Origin: Castellaniella sp044508625
GTDB taxonomy: Bacteria > Pseudomonadota > Gammaproteobacteria > Burkholderiales > Burkholderiaceae_B
Length of the DNA stretch: 64,000 bases
Assembly: GCA_044508625.1 (NCBI GenBank)
Contig: JBIQHJ010000015.1
Location: forward strand, 4,435 to 68,434
Direction of reading: 5' to 3'
Shown here: piece by piece, positions 45,616-53,423 of the stretch
How positions within the stretch are numbered: the first letter of the stretch is position 1
Layout of the letters: every line of letters starts with the position of its first letter
The notes under the pieces: model-generated
The model's input: the letters and a program-made list of their open reading frames with translations, nothing else
Databases searched by the model: none
Told to the model about the DNA's origin: nothing
Position numbers and translations under genes: made by a program

Positions 45616-46119
45616 ATGTCCGCCTCCAACGCCGAGGGCCGGGCGCCGCCGCGCCCGCTGGTCCTGAGACTGCTCGAAGGCTTCGGGATCGCCTTGCTGC
45701 TGCTGACCCTGGGGGCGACCCTGGCGGGCATGCTCGGCCGCTACCTGCATCTGCCCAATGTGGAGGGATCCTTCGAGATCGCCGGCCTGGGCTTCGTCTG
45801 GCTGACCTTCATCGGGACGGTCATCGCCGAGATCCGCCGCGAGAACGTGCGTTTCGAGGGCCTGATCCTGATGCTGCCGCCCGCCGGACGATACTGGCTG
45901 GAATGGGTCAACGGGCTGGTGCTGCTGGCGGTAGGCCTGTGGCTGGCGAACAGCGGCTGGTCCGTGCTCCAGCAATCCGGCCACGTGCCCACGCCGGTGC
46001 TGCGCTGGCCCGCGGGCATCCAGAGCGCCGCCCTGTTCAGCGCCTCGCTGATGCTGGTCGCGCTCGCCGCCTGGCGCCTGGCGCGCCTGCCGAAGACTTC
46101 CCCGGAGGACCGGCCATGA
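45616..46119 (+). CDS. TRAP transporter small membrane subunit (DctQ family)
   Basis: 167-residue protein with four hydrophobic helices (FGIALLLLTLGATLAGMLGR first), the small-subunit layout. The loop ENVRFEGLILMLP is typical (cf. REHVRVD in other DctQ). It overlaps the DctM gene by 4 bp (ATGA). Confidence 0.88.
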   Translation: MSASNAEGRAPPRPLVLRLLEGFGIALLLLTLGATLAGMLGRYLHLPNVEGSFEIAGLGFVWLTFIGTVIAEIRRENVRFEGLILMLPPAGRYWLEWVNGLVLLAVGLWLANSGWSVLQQSGHVPTPVLRWPAGIQSAALFSASLMLVALAAWRLARLPKTSPEDRP

Positions 46120-47402
46120 CGGTCGCCCTCGTCTTTCTCGGGTTCGCCCTTTTTCTGGTCCTGGGCAGCCCCATCGTCTGGGCCATGGCGGCGGGCGTCA
46201 TCCTGGCCGTGAGCGCCGGCGACCTGCACATGCCCACGGCCTGGCTCGCGCAGCAGACCCTGCGCGGCGCCGATTCCATCAGCCTCGCGGCGATCCCGCT
46301 GTTCCTGCTCGCCGGCGAGCTGATGAACCGGGGCGGGCTGACCCGGCACATCATGGGAATCGCCGAATCCCTGTTCGGACGCATGCGCGGGGGGCTGGGG
46401 CTGGTCAACGTCGCGACGGCCTTCGTCTATGGCGGCATCACGGGCTCGGCGACCGCGGACACCGGCGCCATCGCCAAAGTCATGATCCCGGCCATGGAGG
46501 AACGCGGCTACGGGCGCGCGTTCGCCGCCGCCGTGACCGCCGCCTCGGGCACGCTGGGCATCATCGTGCCGCCCAGCGTCGTCATGATCCTCTACGGGGT
46601 GCTGACCAATACCTCCATCGGCGGCCTGTTCGTGGCGGGCGTGGTCCCGGGCGTGCTGCTGGCCGCGAGCTTCATGGTGACGGCCTACATCGTGGGCGTG
46701 AGGGAACGATTCCCCCTGATCGACAAGCCGCTGGACGTCCGCCAGTTGCGCCTCGACCTGCTGTACGCGCTGCCCGCCCTGCTCATGCCGGTGCTCGTGC
46801 TGGCGAGCATCGTGCTGGGATACGCCACCACGACCGAGGCCGCCGCGCTGTCCGTGCTGTACGCCTGGGCCGCGGGCGCCCTGGTCTATCGCGAACTGTC
46901 CTGGCGCGACCTGGTCCCGGCGATGCTGGAGGCCGTGGTGACGACGGGGGCGGTGATGATCATCATGGCGATCGCCACGCCCTTCGGCTGGATACTGACC
47001 TTCGAGCAGGTGCCGCATGCCGTCGCGGAATGGATCGCGGCCGTCCAGGCGGGGCCGTCCATGACGATCCTGATGATCATCCTCGCGCTGGCCTTCGTCG
47101 GGCTCTGGATGGACCTCGGGCCGGCCATCATCATCCTGGCGCCCATCCTCGTGCCGATCGCCAAGGCGGCGGGCTTCGATCCCTACCAGATCGGCATTAT
47201 TTTCACGGTCACCCTGGGCCTCGGGCTGTTCACGCCGCCGGTGGGCACCAATATCTTCGTGGTGTGCAACGTCGGGCGCATCGGGATCGGGGCCGTATCG
47301 AGGCGGCTGATCCCATTCTGGATCGCGACCTTCGTCGTCATCGGCCTGCTGGCCGCCTTTCCCGGCCTCTCGTCCTGGCTGCCCGGGATCATGGGCTATT
47401 GA
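46116..47402 (+). CDS. TRAP transporter large permease (DctM family)
   Basis: 428-residue permease with about 11-13 membrane helices. DctM blocks: IPLFLLAGELMNRGGLTRHI, the GLGLVNVATAFVYGGITGSATAD segment (here TAD where many have SAD), LGIIVPPSVVMILYG and LFTPPVGTNIFV. It couples Na+ or H+ flux to acid import with the DctP receptor. Confidence 0.93.
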   Translation: MTVALVFLGFALFLVLGSPIVWAMAAGVILAVSAGDLHMPTAWLAQQTLRGADSISLAAIPLFLLAGELMNRGGLTRHIMGIAESLFGRMRGGLGLVNVATAFVYGGITGSATADTGAIAKVMIPAMEERGYGRAFAAAVTAASGTLGIIVPPSVVMILYGVLTNTSIGGLFVAGVVPGVLLAASFMVTAYIVGVRERFPLIDKPLDVRQLRLDLLYALPALLMPVLVLASIVLGYATTTEAAALSVLYAWAAGALVYRELSWRDLVPAMLEAVVTTGAVMIIMAIATPFGWILTFEQVPHAVAEWIAAVQAGPSMTILMIILALAFVGLWMDLGPAIIILAPILVPIAKAAGFDPYQIGIIFTVTLGLGLFTPPVGTNIFVVCNVGRIGIGAVSRRLIPFWIATFVVIGLLAAFPGLSSWLPGIMGY

Positions 47403-47458
47403 CGGGCCATTGACCGCCGCCGATCGATTCTTCGCTCATTTTGTTGGAATTCACGGAC

Positions 47459-48694
47459 ATGAATCATCTCGTTGGAGGAATCTCCAGTGCCGGGCGGGCC
47501 TTGCCCGACCTGGATGGACAGCGTTTCCTGGTCGACCGCTCGCATGGGCCTTATCTGTGGGACACGCGCGGCGCCCGCTATCTGGACACCGCCATGGGCT
47601 TCGGCGCCACGATGCTCGGGCATGCGCCGCGGGCCGTGGTCGAGGCCGTCAACGGCATGTTCTCGAGAATGCCCATGCCTTCCTTCGCGCACGAGGCCGA
47701 GGAGGCCGCCGCCGCCGCGCTGGCGCAGTGCACCGGCCCGCTCTCGCAGGTGATTTTCGTCAACAGCGGCAGCGAAGCCGTGCACCTGGCGTGCCGCGCC
47801 GCGCGGGCGGCCACCGGGCGCCGGCGCATCGCCAAGTTCGCCGCCGGATACGATGGCTGGTACGACCAGCTCGCCTTCGGCAACGCGAACTCCCGGGAGG
47901 CCGGCATGGGCGCCGGGGCGCGGCCGGAACGGGACGGCATGCTGCTGCTGCGCTACAACGATTTCCAGGACGTCGAGCGGCTGTTCGACGAGTGTCCCGA
48001 CGTCGCGGCGGTGCTGATCGAGCCGGTCCTGGCCAACGCGGGCTGCCTGGAGCCCGCCCCGGGATACCTGAAGGCCGTGGCCGATTGCGCGCGCCGGCAT
48101 GGAGCGGTGGTCATCCTGGACGAGGTGCTGATGGGATTCCGGCTGCATGCCGGCCTTTGCGGGCACCTGTACGGCGTGGATGCGGACCTCGCCGCCGTGG
48201 GCAAGGCGATCGGCAGCGGCACGCCGGTCGCCGCCGTGGTGGGCAAACCCTGGATCATGGAGGTCTTCGAGAGCCGGCGCGCCAACCGGGCCGGGACCTA
48301 CAGCGGCAATCCGCCGGTGTGCGCCGCGGTGCTGGCGACGCTGGCGCAATTGCGGACCCAGGACTATCCGGCCCTGCTCGCGCGCGGGAACGCCCTGCGC
48401 GAGCGCCTGGCGGGCATATTCCGCGACGCCGGCCTGCCGTTTTCCACGACGGGCTTCGGCTCGGTGTTCACCCCCTGGGCGAGCGGCGAGCCGCCCTCGA
48501 CCTACCGGGCGGCCTCCGAGGCCGCATCGAAGGAATGGACCCTGGGCCTGCACATGGCCTTGCGCCGCACGGGCGTCATGATCATGCCCTTCGTTTTCGG
48601 ACGCCTGTACCTGACGTTCGCGCACGACGAGGCCGTCGTCGACGAACTGGAGGCCGGCTTCGCCGCGGCGGCGCACGCGCTGGCACCGCATTAG
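47459..48694 (+). CDS. Class III PLP aminotransferase (glutamate-1-semialdehyde aminotransferase-like)
   Basis: 411-residue fold type I PLP enzyme. Blocks: FVNSGSEAVHLACRAARAATG (phosphate-binding), VLIEPV, VVILDEVLMGFR with the PLP-nitrogen Asp, and Lys in AAVGKAIGSGTP forming the Schiff base. It resembles GSA aminomutase (HemL) in size and order but stands in a TRAP operon, not a haem locus, and the active-site sequence is divergent. An aminotransferase for the imported acid is more likely. Start at MNHLVGG is chosen; the ribosome site is weak. Confidence 0.82.
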   Translation: MNHLVGGISSAGRALPDLDGQRFLVDRSHGPYLWDTRGARYLDTAMGFGATMLGHAPRAVVEAVNGMFSRMPMPSFAHEAEEAAAAALAQCTGPLSQVIFVNSGSEAVHLACRAARAATGRRRIAKFAAGYDGWYDQLAFGNANSREAGMGAGARPERDGMLLLRYNDFQDVERLFDECPDVAAVLIEPVLANAGCLEPAPGYLKAVADCARRHGAVVILDEVLMGFRLHAGLCGHLYGVDADLAAVGKAIGSGTPVAAVVGKPWIMEVFESRRANRAGTYSGNPPVCAAVLATLAQLRTQDYPALLARGNALRERLAGIFRDAGLPFSTTGFGSVFTPWASGEPPSTYRAASEAASKEWTLGLHMALRRTGVMIMPFVFGRLYLTFAHDEAVVDELEAGFAAAAHALAPH

Positions 48695-48697
48695 GGA

Positions 48698-48761
48698 TGG
48701 GCCTGGAAGCAGCCCTGTATCGTCAGCGGGCCGCCGCCTGGGCCTGGAAGTAGCCCTGTAT
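48698..48761. repeat. 23 bp near-direct repeat at the 3' end of a LysR gene
   Basis: TGGGCCTGGAAG-C/T-AGCCCTGTAT at 48698-48720 and 48739-48761, one mismatch. The right copy encodes the LysR C-terminal QGYFQAQ; the left copy lies just beyond its stop. Confidence 0.9.
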
Positions 48762-49586
48762 GAATTGCGCGAGGCGCCGCACCAGCAGGGGGGCGTCGTC
48801 CGGCATGCAGAGCGCGAGCTCCAGATCGGGCAGGTCGGGCAGGCCCTGGGCCCGCCCCGGCGTCCGCCAGCCCTGCGGAATGACCGATTCCGGGAGCACC
48901 GTCAGGGCGCCGCTGAGATTGACCGCGGCCTGCACGCCGGGCAGGTGCGAGGACGAGCACACGATCCGCCAGGCGCGCCGCGCCTCGTCGAGCGCGGCGA
49001 GGATCCTCGGCCGGGCCCGGCACTGGTCGGCGAACAGGGCCAGGGGCAGCACCGCGTCCGTCTCCGGGTAGCGGTTGGGGGCGGTGCACCAGAGCTGGCG
49101 CTCGCGGGTCAGGAATTGGCCCACGTCGTGGCCCGGCTGGCGCGTGATCACGGCCAGGTCGATGCCGCCCTGCGCCAGGAGGCCTTCCAGGCGGTTGGAA
49201 AAATCGCAGAGGATGTCCACCCGGACGCCAGGATGGCGCGCCGCGAACTCGCGCAGCAGCGCGCTGCCGAGCACGTCGAGGTAATCGTCCGGCATGCCGA
49301 TGCGCACCACCGTCGAATCGGTGCCGCAATCCATGGCGCACAGCATCTCGCTCTCGAGCGCGATCATGCGGCGCGCATAGCCGATGAGGATTTCGCCCTG
49401 GTTGGACAGCACCACGCCGTGGCGCGTGCGCTCGAGCAGCTTGCGGCCGAGGCGGCGCTCGAGCCGATTGATGATGAGGCTGACGGCGGCCTGCGTCTTG
49501 CCGATCCGGTCCGCCGCGGCCGTGAATCCACCGCAGTCGACTACCGCGACGAAGGTGGCCAGCATTTCCGAATTGAGGTGACGCAT
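48723..49586 (-). CDS. LysR-family transcriptional regulator
   Basis: 287-residue LysR protein with HTH FVAVVDCGGFTAAADRIGKT and SLIINRLERRLGRKLLERTR in residues 1-65, and an effector domain after residue 90. Start at MRHLNSEML fits the family. It is 11 bp downstream of rdgC in the same direction and convergent with the aminotransferase (28 bp apart), so its targets could be the TRAP/aminotransferase operon; no operator was identified. A duplicate of its C-terminal codons follows its stop. Confidence 0.87.
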   Translation of the reverse strand: MRHLNSEMLATFVAVVDCGGFTAAADRIGKTQAAVSLIINRLERRLGRKLLERTRHGVVLSNQGEILIGYARRMIALESEMLCAMDCGTDSTVVRIGMPDDYLDVLGSALLREFAARHPGVRVDILCDFSNRLEGLLAQGGIDLAVITRQPGHDVGQFLTRERQLWCTAPNRYPETDAVLPLALFADQCRARPRILAALDEARRAWRIVCSSSHLPGVQAAVNLSGALTVLPESVIPQGWRTPGRAQGLPDLPDLELALCMPDDAPLLVRRLAQFIQGYFQAQAAAR

Positions 49587-49597
49587 GGCGCCGTCCG

Positions 49598-50500
49598 CTA
49601 TCGAGTCTGGCGCTCGCCGCCCAGGGCCGCCACCAGGTCCGCCAGCAGGCGCGCCAGTTCGCCGCACATCAGCGCCATGTCGGCGTCGAACTGCTCGGCC
49701 TCGTTGGCGGCCTGCGCGTCCTGGTGCTCCTTCAGCACGTCCAGGGGCGCCACGCGCTTGACGTCCAGGTTCTCCGTCAATACAAAAGAGACACGATCAT
49801 TCCAGGTGAGGGCCAGGCGCGTGCACTGCTTGCCCGCCTGCACGTGCTTGCGCACGTCCTCCAGTTCTACGCTCTGGCGCACATAGCGCACGGTCGCCCG
49901 GCTCTCGCCCGTGGAGCGCAGCTCGGTGTCCTGGTCGATGGTGAAACCGGCGGGCGCCTCGTCCTCGTACAGCCATTGCGTCATGGCGGCGGCGGGCGAC
50001 ATCTCGACGTGCAGCGGCACGATGGGAAAGGGCGTGAGCGTCTTGGCGAGCAGGCCCAGGACCTCGTCGCTCTTGGCGGCGGCCGCCGCGTCGATCGCCA
50101 CCCAGCCGTTGACCGTGTCGATCCAGACGTGGGTGTCGTGCGCGATGACGAAGGCGCGCGGCAGCAGCTCCATGGTGAGCTGCTCCTTGATTTCCTTCAT
50201 CTGCTTGCGGCCCGGCTTGTAGCCCTGCCGTTCCTCGATCTCCAGGGCGCGCGCGCGGCTGGCCTGGTTGACCACGGTGGCCGGCAGCAGTTTCTTTTCG
50301 GTATGCAGGCGCAGCAGCACCTGGCCGTGCGAGGCGTAGGCCAGGCCCGCGTCATCGCGCGGCGGCATCCAGCCCGAGGACTGGCTGTCCTGGCTGCCGC
50401 CGGGCCGGAAGGCCAGCGGCTCCAGGGCGGTTTCGAGGTCGGCGGCGGTCAGGGCGGCATTGGGAGCGAGGCGATAGAGCTTGAGATTCTTGAACCACAT
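49598..50500 (-). CDS. rdgC: Recombination-associated protein RdgC
   Basis: 300-residue nucleoid-associated protein that forms a ring-shaped dimer on DNA and limits RecA loading. Family blocks: MWFKNLKLYRLA at the N-terminus, RLHTEKKLLPATVVNQ, GYKPGRKQMKEIKEQL and LTWNDRVSFVLTENLDVKRV. Normal length (about 300). Located between the bd-oxidase operon and a LysR gene, all on the minus strand. Confidence 0.95.
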   Translation of the reverse strand: MWFKNLKLYRLAPNAALTAADLETALEPLAFRPGGSQDSQSSGWMPPRDDAGLAYASHGQVLLRLHTEKKLLPATVVNQASRARALEIEERQGYKPGRKQMKEIKEQLTMELLPRAFVIAHDTHVWIDTVNGWVAIDAAAAAKSDEVLGLLAKTLTPFPIVPLHVEMSPAAAMTQWLYEDEAPAGFTIDQDTELRSTGESRATVRYVRQSVELEDVRKHVQAGKQCTRLALTWNDRVSFVLTENLDVKRVAPLDVLKEHQDAQAANEAEQFDADMALMCGELARLLADLVAALGGERQTR

Positions 50501-50560
50501 GGGGATATTGGATAGAGGAGGGGGCGGGGCCCCGGAAGTCGGGTTCCGATTGTACAGGGC

Positions 50561-50704
50561 TCAGCGCGTCATGCCGGCCGCCTGCATCAGCAGGCGCATG
50601 AGAAAGGCGGCCACACCCAGCGCCGCGACGCCGCACAGCCAGATCGCCCCCAGCCACAAGAGCCGCTTGATCCAGCCGTAGGGCGGCGGCACCGGCTTTT
50701 TCAT
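50561..50704 (-). CDS. DUF2474 small membrane protein of the cyd operon (CydX-like)
   Basis: 47-residue peptide with a short basic, Pro-rich N-terminus (MKKPVPPPYGWIKRL) and one membrane helix (about residues 15-36). DUF2474 proteins are encoded after cioAB/cydAB and, like E. coli CydX, are thought to stabilise the oxidase. It starts 1 bp after the cydB stop, so it is co-translated. Confidence 0.85.
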   Translation of the reverse strand: MKKPVPPPYGWIKRLLWLGAIWLCGVAALGVAAFLMRLLMQAAGMTR

Positions 50705-50705
50705 C

Positions 50706-51713
50706 TCAGTGATATCCCTCGCCGGCCTTCACCTTGCCGCGGAACACGTAATAGGCCCAGGCGGTGTAGGCGAGGATGAAGGGAATGATCAGCAGCGCGC
50801 CGACCAGGGCGAAGCCCAGGCTTTGCGGCGGCGCGGCCGCGTCCCAGATGGAAATGTCGGGCGGCAGGATGTTCGGCCAGATGCTGATGACCAGGCCGGA
50901 ATACCCCAGGAACACCAGGACCAGCGACCACGCGAATGGCGCGGCGTGCGGCGCGCGCCGCAGCGATCGCAGCATCGCGTAGGCCGAGGCCAGCACCAGG
51001 AGGGGAACCGGCGCCAGGAACAGGATGTTCGGCAGATCGAACCAGCGGGCCGCGATCGCCGGGTGCCGCAACGGCGTCCAGACGCTGACGGCCGCGATGA
51101 CGGCGAGCGTGGCCAGCAGGATGGGACGGGCCATGGCGATCATCCTGCGCTGCAGCGCCCCTTCGGTCTTCAGCACCAGCCAGGTGGCGCCCAGCAGCGC
51201 GTAGGCGACCACGACGCCCAGGCCGGTGAAGACGCTGAACGGGGTGAGCCAGCTCAGCGCGTCGCCGAGGGCGACGCCGTCGACGACCGTGTGCCCGTCC
51301 AGGAAGGCGCCGAGCATCGCGCCCTGGAAGAACGCCGCCACGAACGAGCCGGCCATGAAGGCCTTGTCCCAGAACGGCTTGTGGGCCTCGTCCGCCTTGA
51401 AGCGGAATTCGAAGGACACGCCGCGCCAGATCAGTCCGGCCAGGAAGCACAGCGCCGGAATGTAGAGCGCGCTGAGCAGGATGGCGTAGGCCTTGGGAAA
51501 GGCGGCCAGCAGGCCGGCGCCGCCGAGGACCAGCCAGGTTTCGTTGCCGTCCCAGACGGGCGCGACGGTGTTGACCATGGCGTCGCGGTCTTCCCGGCCG
51601 GGAATGAAGGGAAACAGAATGCCGATTCCGAGGTCGAAGCCGTCCATGATCACGTACATCATGATGCCGAAGCCGATGACCAGGAACCAGATGAGGGGGA
51701 GGTCGATGTCCAT
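50706..51713 (-). CDS. cydB: Cytochrome bd ubiquinol oxidase subunit II (CydB/CioB)
   Basis: 335-residue membrane subunit with eight to nine helices. Typical blocks: IWFLVIGFGIMMYVIMDGFDLG, GILFPFIPGREDRDAMVN and VAPVWDGNETWLVLGGA near the N-terminus. It forms the quinol oxidase with subunit I. 14 bp after cydA. Confidence 0.95.
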   Translation of the reverse strand: MDIDLPLIWFLVIGFGIMMYVIMDGFDLGIGILFPFIPGREDRDAMVNTVAPVWDGNETWLVLGGAGLLAAFPKAYAILLSALYIPALCFLAGLIWRGVSFEFRFKADEAHKPFWDKAFMAGSFVAAFFQGAMLGAFLDGHTVVDGVALGDALSWLTPFSVFTGLGVVVAYALLGATWLVLKTEGALQRRMIAMARPILLATLAVIAAVSVWTPLRHPAIAARWFDLPNILFLAPVPLLVLASAYAMLRSLRRAPHAAPFAWSLVLVFLGYSGLVISIWPNILPPDISIWDAAAPPQSLGFALVGALLIIPFILAYTAWAYYVFRGKVKAGEGYH

Positions 51714-51727
51714 GGCAGTCCCTCTTT

Positions 51728-53152
51728 CTACGAGGCGTCGCGGGGGGAGGGCGGTGGCTCGTCGCCCGCCGCCGACAGCGGGCGCGCGGGCCGCTGGTTG
51801 ATGGAGGGGCCATGCGCGGCGACATCCTCGGCAAGCGTGGCCGGGCCGCGCCTGACCAGCTTCAGCACGTAGGCGATGCCCAGCCCGAAGATCGCCACGT
51901 ACATCACCACGAGGACCGCGAGGCTCAGGGACAGCGTCGCGGCCGAGTGCCTGGACACGGCGTCCGCGGTCCTCATCAGCCCATAGACCACCCAGGGCTG
52001 GCGGCCGATCTCGGTCACGTACCAGCCGGCGAGGATGGCGATCAGCCCCGCCGGCCCCATCCACAAGGCGTAGCGGGCCAGCGGCGGCGAGTCGTAGAGG
52101 CGGCCGCGCCAGCGCGTCCATGCCCCGCACAGCCCCAGCAGCAGCATCAGCATGCCCAGGCCCACCATGACACGGAAGGACCAGAACAGGATCGGCGAGT
52201 CCGGGCGGTCTTCCGGGGGGAATGCCTTGAGGCCTGGAAAGTGGCCATCCCGACTGTGGGTCAGGATCAGGCTGGCCAGGTCGGGGATCTCGATTTTGTA
52301 GCGGGTCGTCTCGGCCCGCATGTCGGGCAGGCCGAACAGGATCAGCGGCACGCCCTCGCCGGGGGTGTTCTCCCAGTGGCCCTCGATGGCCGCGATCTTG
52401 GCCGGTTGATGCTCCAGCGTGTTGAGGCCGTGCCGGTCGCCGATGAAGATCTGCAGCGGCGCGGTGAACAGCACCATCCACAGCGCCATCGAGAACATCC
52501 GCCTGACCGCCGGCTGCCGGTTGCCGCGGCGCAGGTGCCAGGCGCCGGAGGCGCCGACGAACAGGGCGGTCGCGAGCATCGCCGCGGTGAGCATGTGCGC
52601 GAGCCGGTACGGGAAGGAGGGATTGAAGATCACCGCCAGCCAGTCCACCGGAACCGCGACGCCGCCGATCACCTCGTAGCCCTGGGGCGTCTGCATCCAA
52701 CTGTTGGAGGCGATGATCCAGGTGGCCGAGATCATGGTCCCCAGCGCCACCATCGCCGTGGCGAAGAAATGCAGGCCCCGGCCGACCTTGTTCCAGCCAA
52801 AGAGCATCACGCCGAGGAAGCCCGATTCCAGGAAGAACGCGGTCAACACTTCGTAAGCCAGCAGCGGACCGGTGATGCCGCCGGCGAATTGCGAGTAGAA
52901 GCTCCAGTTGGTGCCGAATTGATACGCCATGACCAGGCCCGAGACGACGCCCATGGCGAAGTTCACGGCGAAGATCCTCGACCAGAAGTGGTAGAGCTCG
53001 AGATAGGCGTCGTCTTTCTTCCACAGCCACAAGCCCTCGAGCACGGTGAGATATGAGGCCAGGCCGATCGTGATCGCCGGGAATATGATGTGAAAGGAAA
53101 TCGTGAACCCGAACTGGATGCGGGCGAGATCGAGTGCACTGAGGTCGAACAT
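51728..53152 (-). CDS. cydA: Cytochrome bd ubiquinol oxidase subunit I (CydA/CioA, short Q-loop)
   Basis: 474-residue haem-bearing subunit, shorter than E. coli CydA (522) because the periplasmic Q-loop is short, the layout of the cyanide-insensitive CioA group. The haem His is in FTISFHIIFPAI (near residue 20); GWYVTEIGRQPW and the YKIEIPDLASLI quinol-side loop are visible. It reduces O2 to water without pumping protons and supports respiration at low oxygen or with cyanide. First gene of cydA-cydB-DUF2474. Confidence 0.93.
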   Translation of the reverse strand: MFDLSALDLARIQFGFTISFHIIFPAITIGLASYLTVLEGLWLWKKDDAYLELYHFWSRIFAVNFAMGVVSGLVMAYQFGTNWSFYSQFAGGITGPLLAYEVLTAFFLESGFLGVMLFGWNKVGRGLHFFATAMVALGTMISATWIIASNSWMQTPQGYEVIGGVAVPVDWLAVIFNPSFPYRLAHMLTAAMLATALFVGASGAWHLRRGNRQPAVRRMFSMALWMVLFTAPLQIFIGDRHGLNTLEHQPAKIAAIEGHWENTPGEGVPLILFGLPDMRAETTRYKIEIPDLASLILTHSRDGHFPGLKAFPPEDRPDSPILFWSFRVMVGLGMLMLLLGLCGAWTRWRGRLYDSPPLARYALWMGPAGLIAILAGWYVTEIGRQPWVVYGLMRTADAVSRHSAATLSLSLAVLVVMYVAIFGLGIAYVLKLVRRGPATLAEDVAAHGPSINQRPARPLSAAGDEPPPSPRDAS

Positions 53153-53417
53153 GGCTGTCCCTCCTGCGCGCCGCGCTTGCGGCCCCGCCCGAAAAAAAAT
53201 GGCCCGGGCACTGGGGCCGGGCCAATCAACGCACGCCATCGCACATGATAAGGCTCGCGGGGAGTGCGAGACGGCGACAGGATGGCCAGGTGATTCGCCC
53301 GGAAACCAAGGGGGAACGAAGTTCCGGACGGCGGACCGACCCTGCCCGGCCATTCTAGCAAGGGCTTGCTGACGATAGTCTGAAACGTGAATATTTTGGG
53401 ATTGAATCAATCTTGAA
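53153..53417. other. Upstream region of the bd-oxidase operon
   Basis: 265 bp. It contains GGCCCGG / CCGGGCC arms around 53202-53224, close upstream of cydA, which could be a leader hairpin. No clear FNR/Anr box (TTGAT-N4-ATCAA) is present. It borders the convergent-side tandem 11 bp repeat at 53402-53423. Confidence 0.4.
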
Positions 53418-53423
53418 TCAATC
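53402..53423. repeat. 11 bp tandem repeat across the MHS transporter stop
   Basis: TTGAATCAATC occurs twice in tandem (53402-53412, 53413-53423). The MHS gene's stop codon (53418-53420, minus strand) is in the second copy. Confidence 0.9.

Noticed and set aside
47459..48694. Calling the class III aminotransferase hemL.
   Set aside because: It is linked to a TRAP operon and its active-site blocks diverge from HemL (e.g. GKAIGSGTP rather than GKIIGGG-type), so the specific name is not supported.
53402..53423. FNR/Anr-type site controlling the bd oxidase.
   Set aside because: TTGAATCAATC twice looks similar, but the TTGAT-N4-ATCAA spacing is absent and the repeat spans the stop of the neighbouring MHS gene, about 250 bp from cydA.
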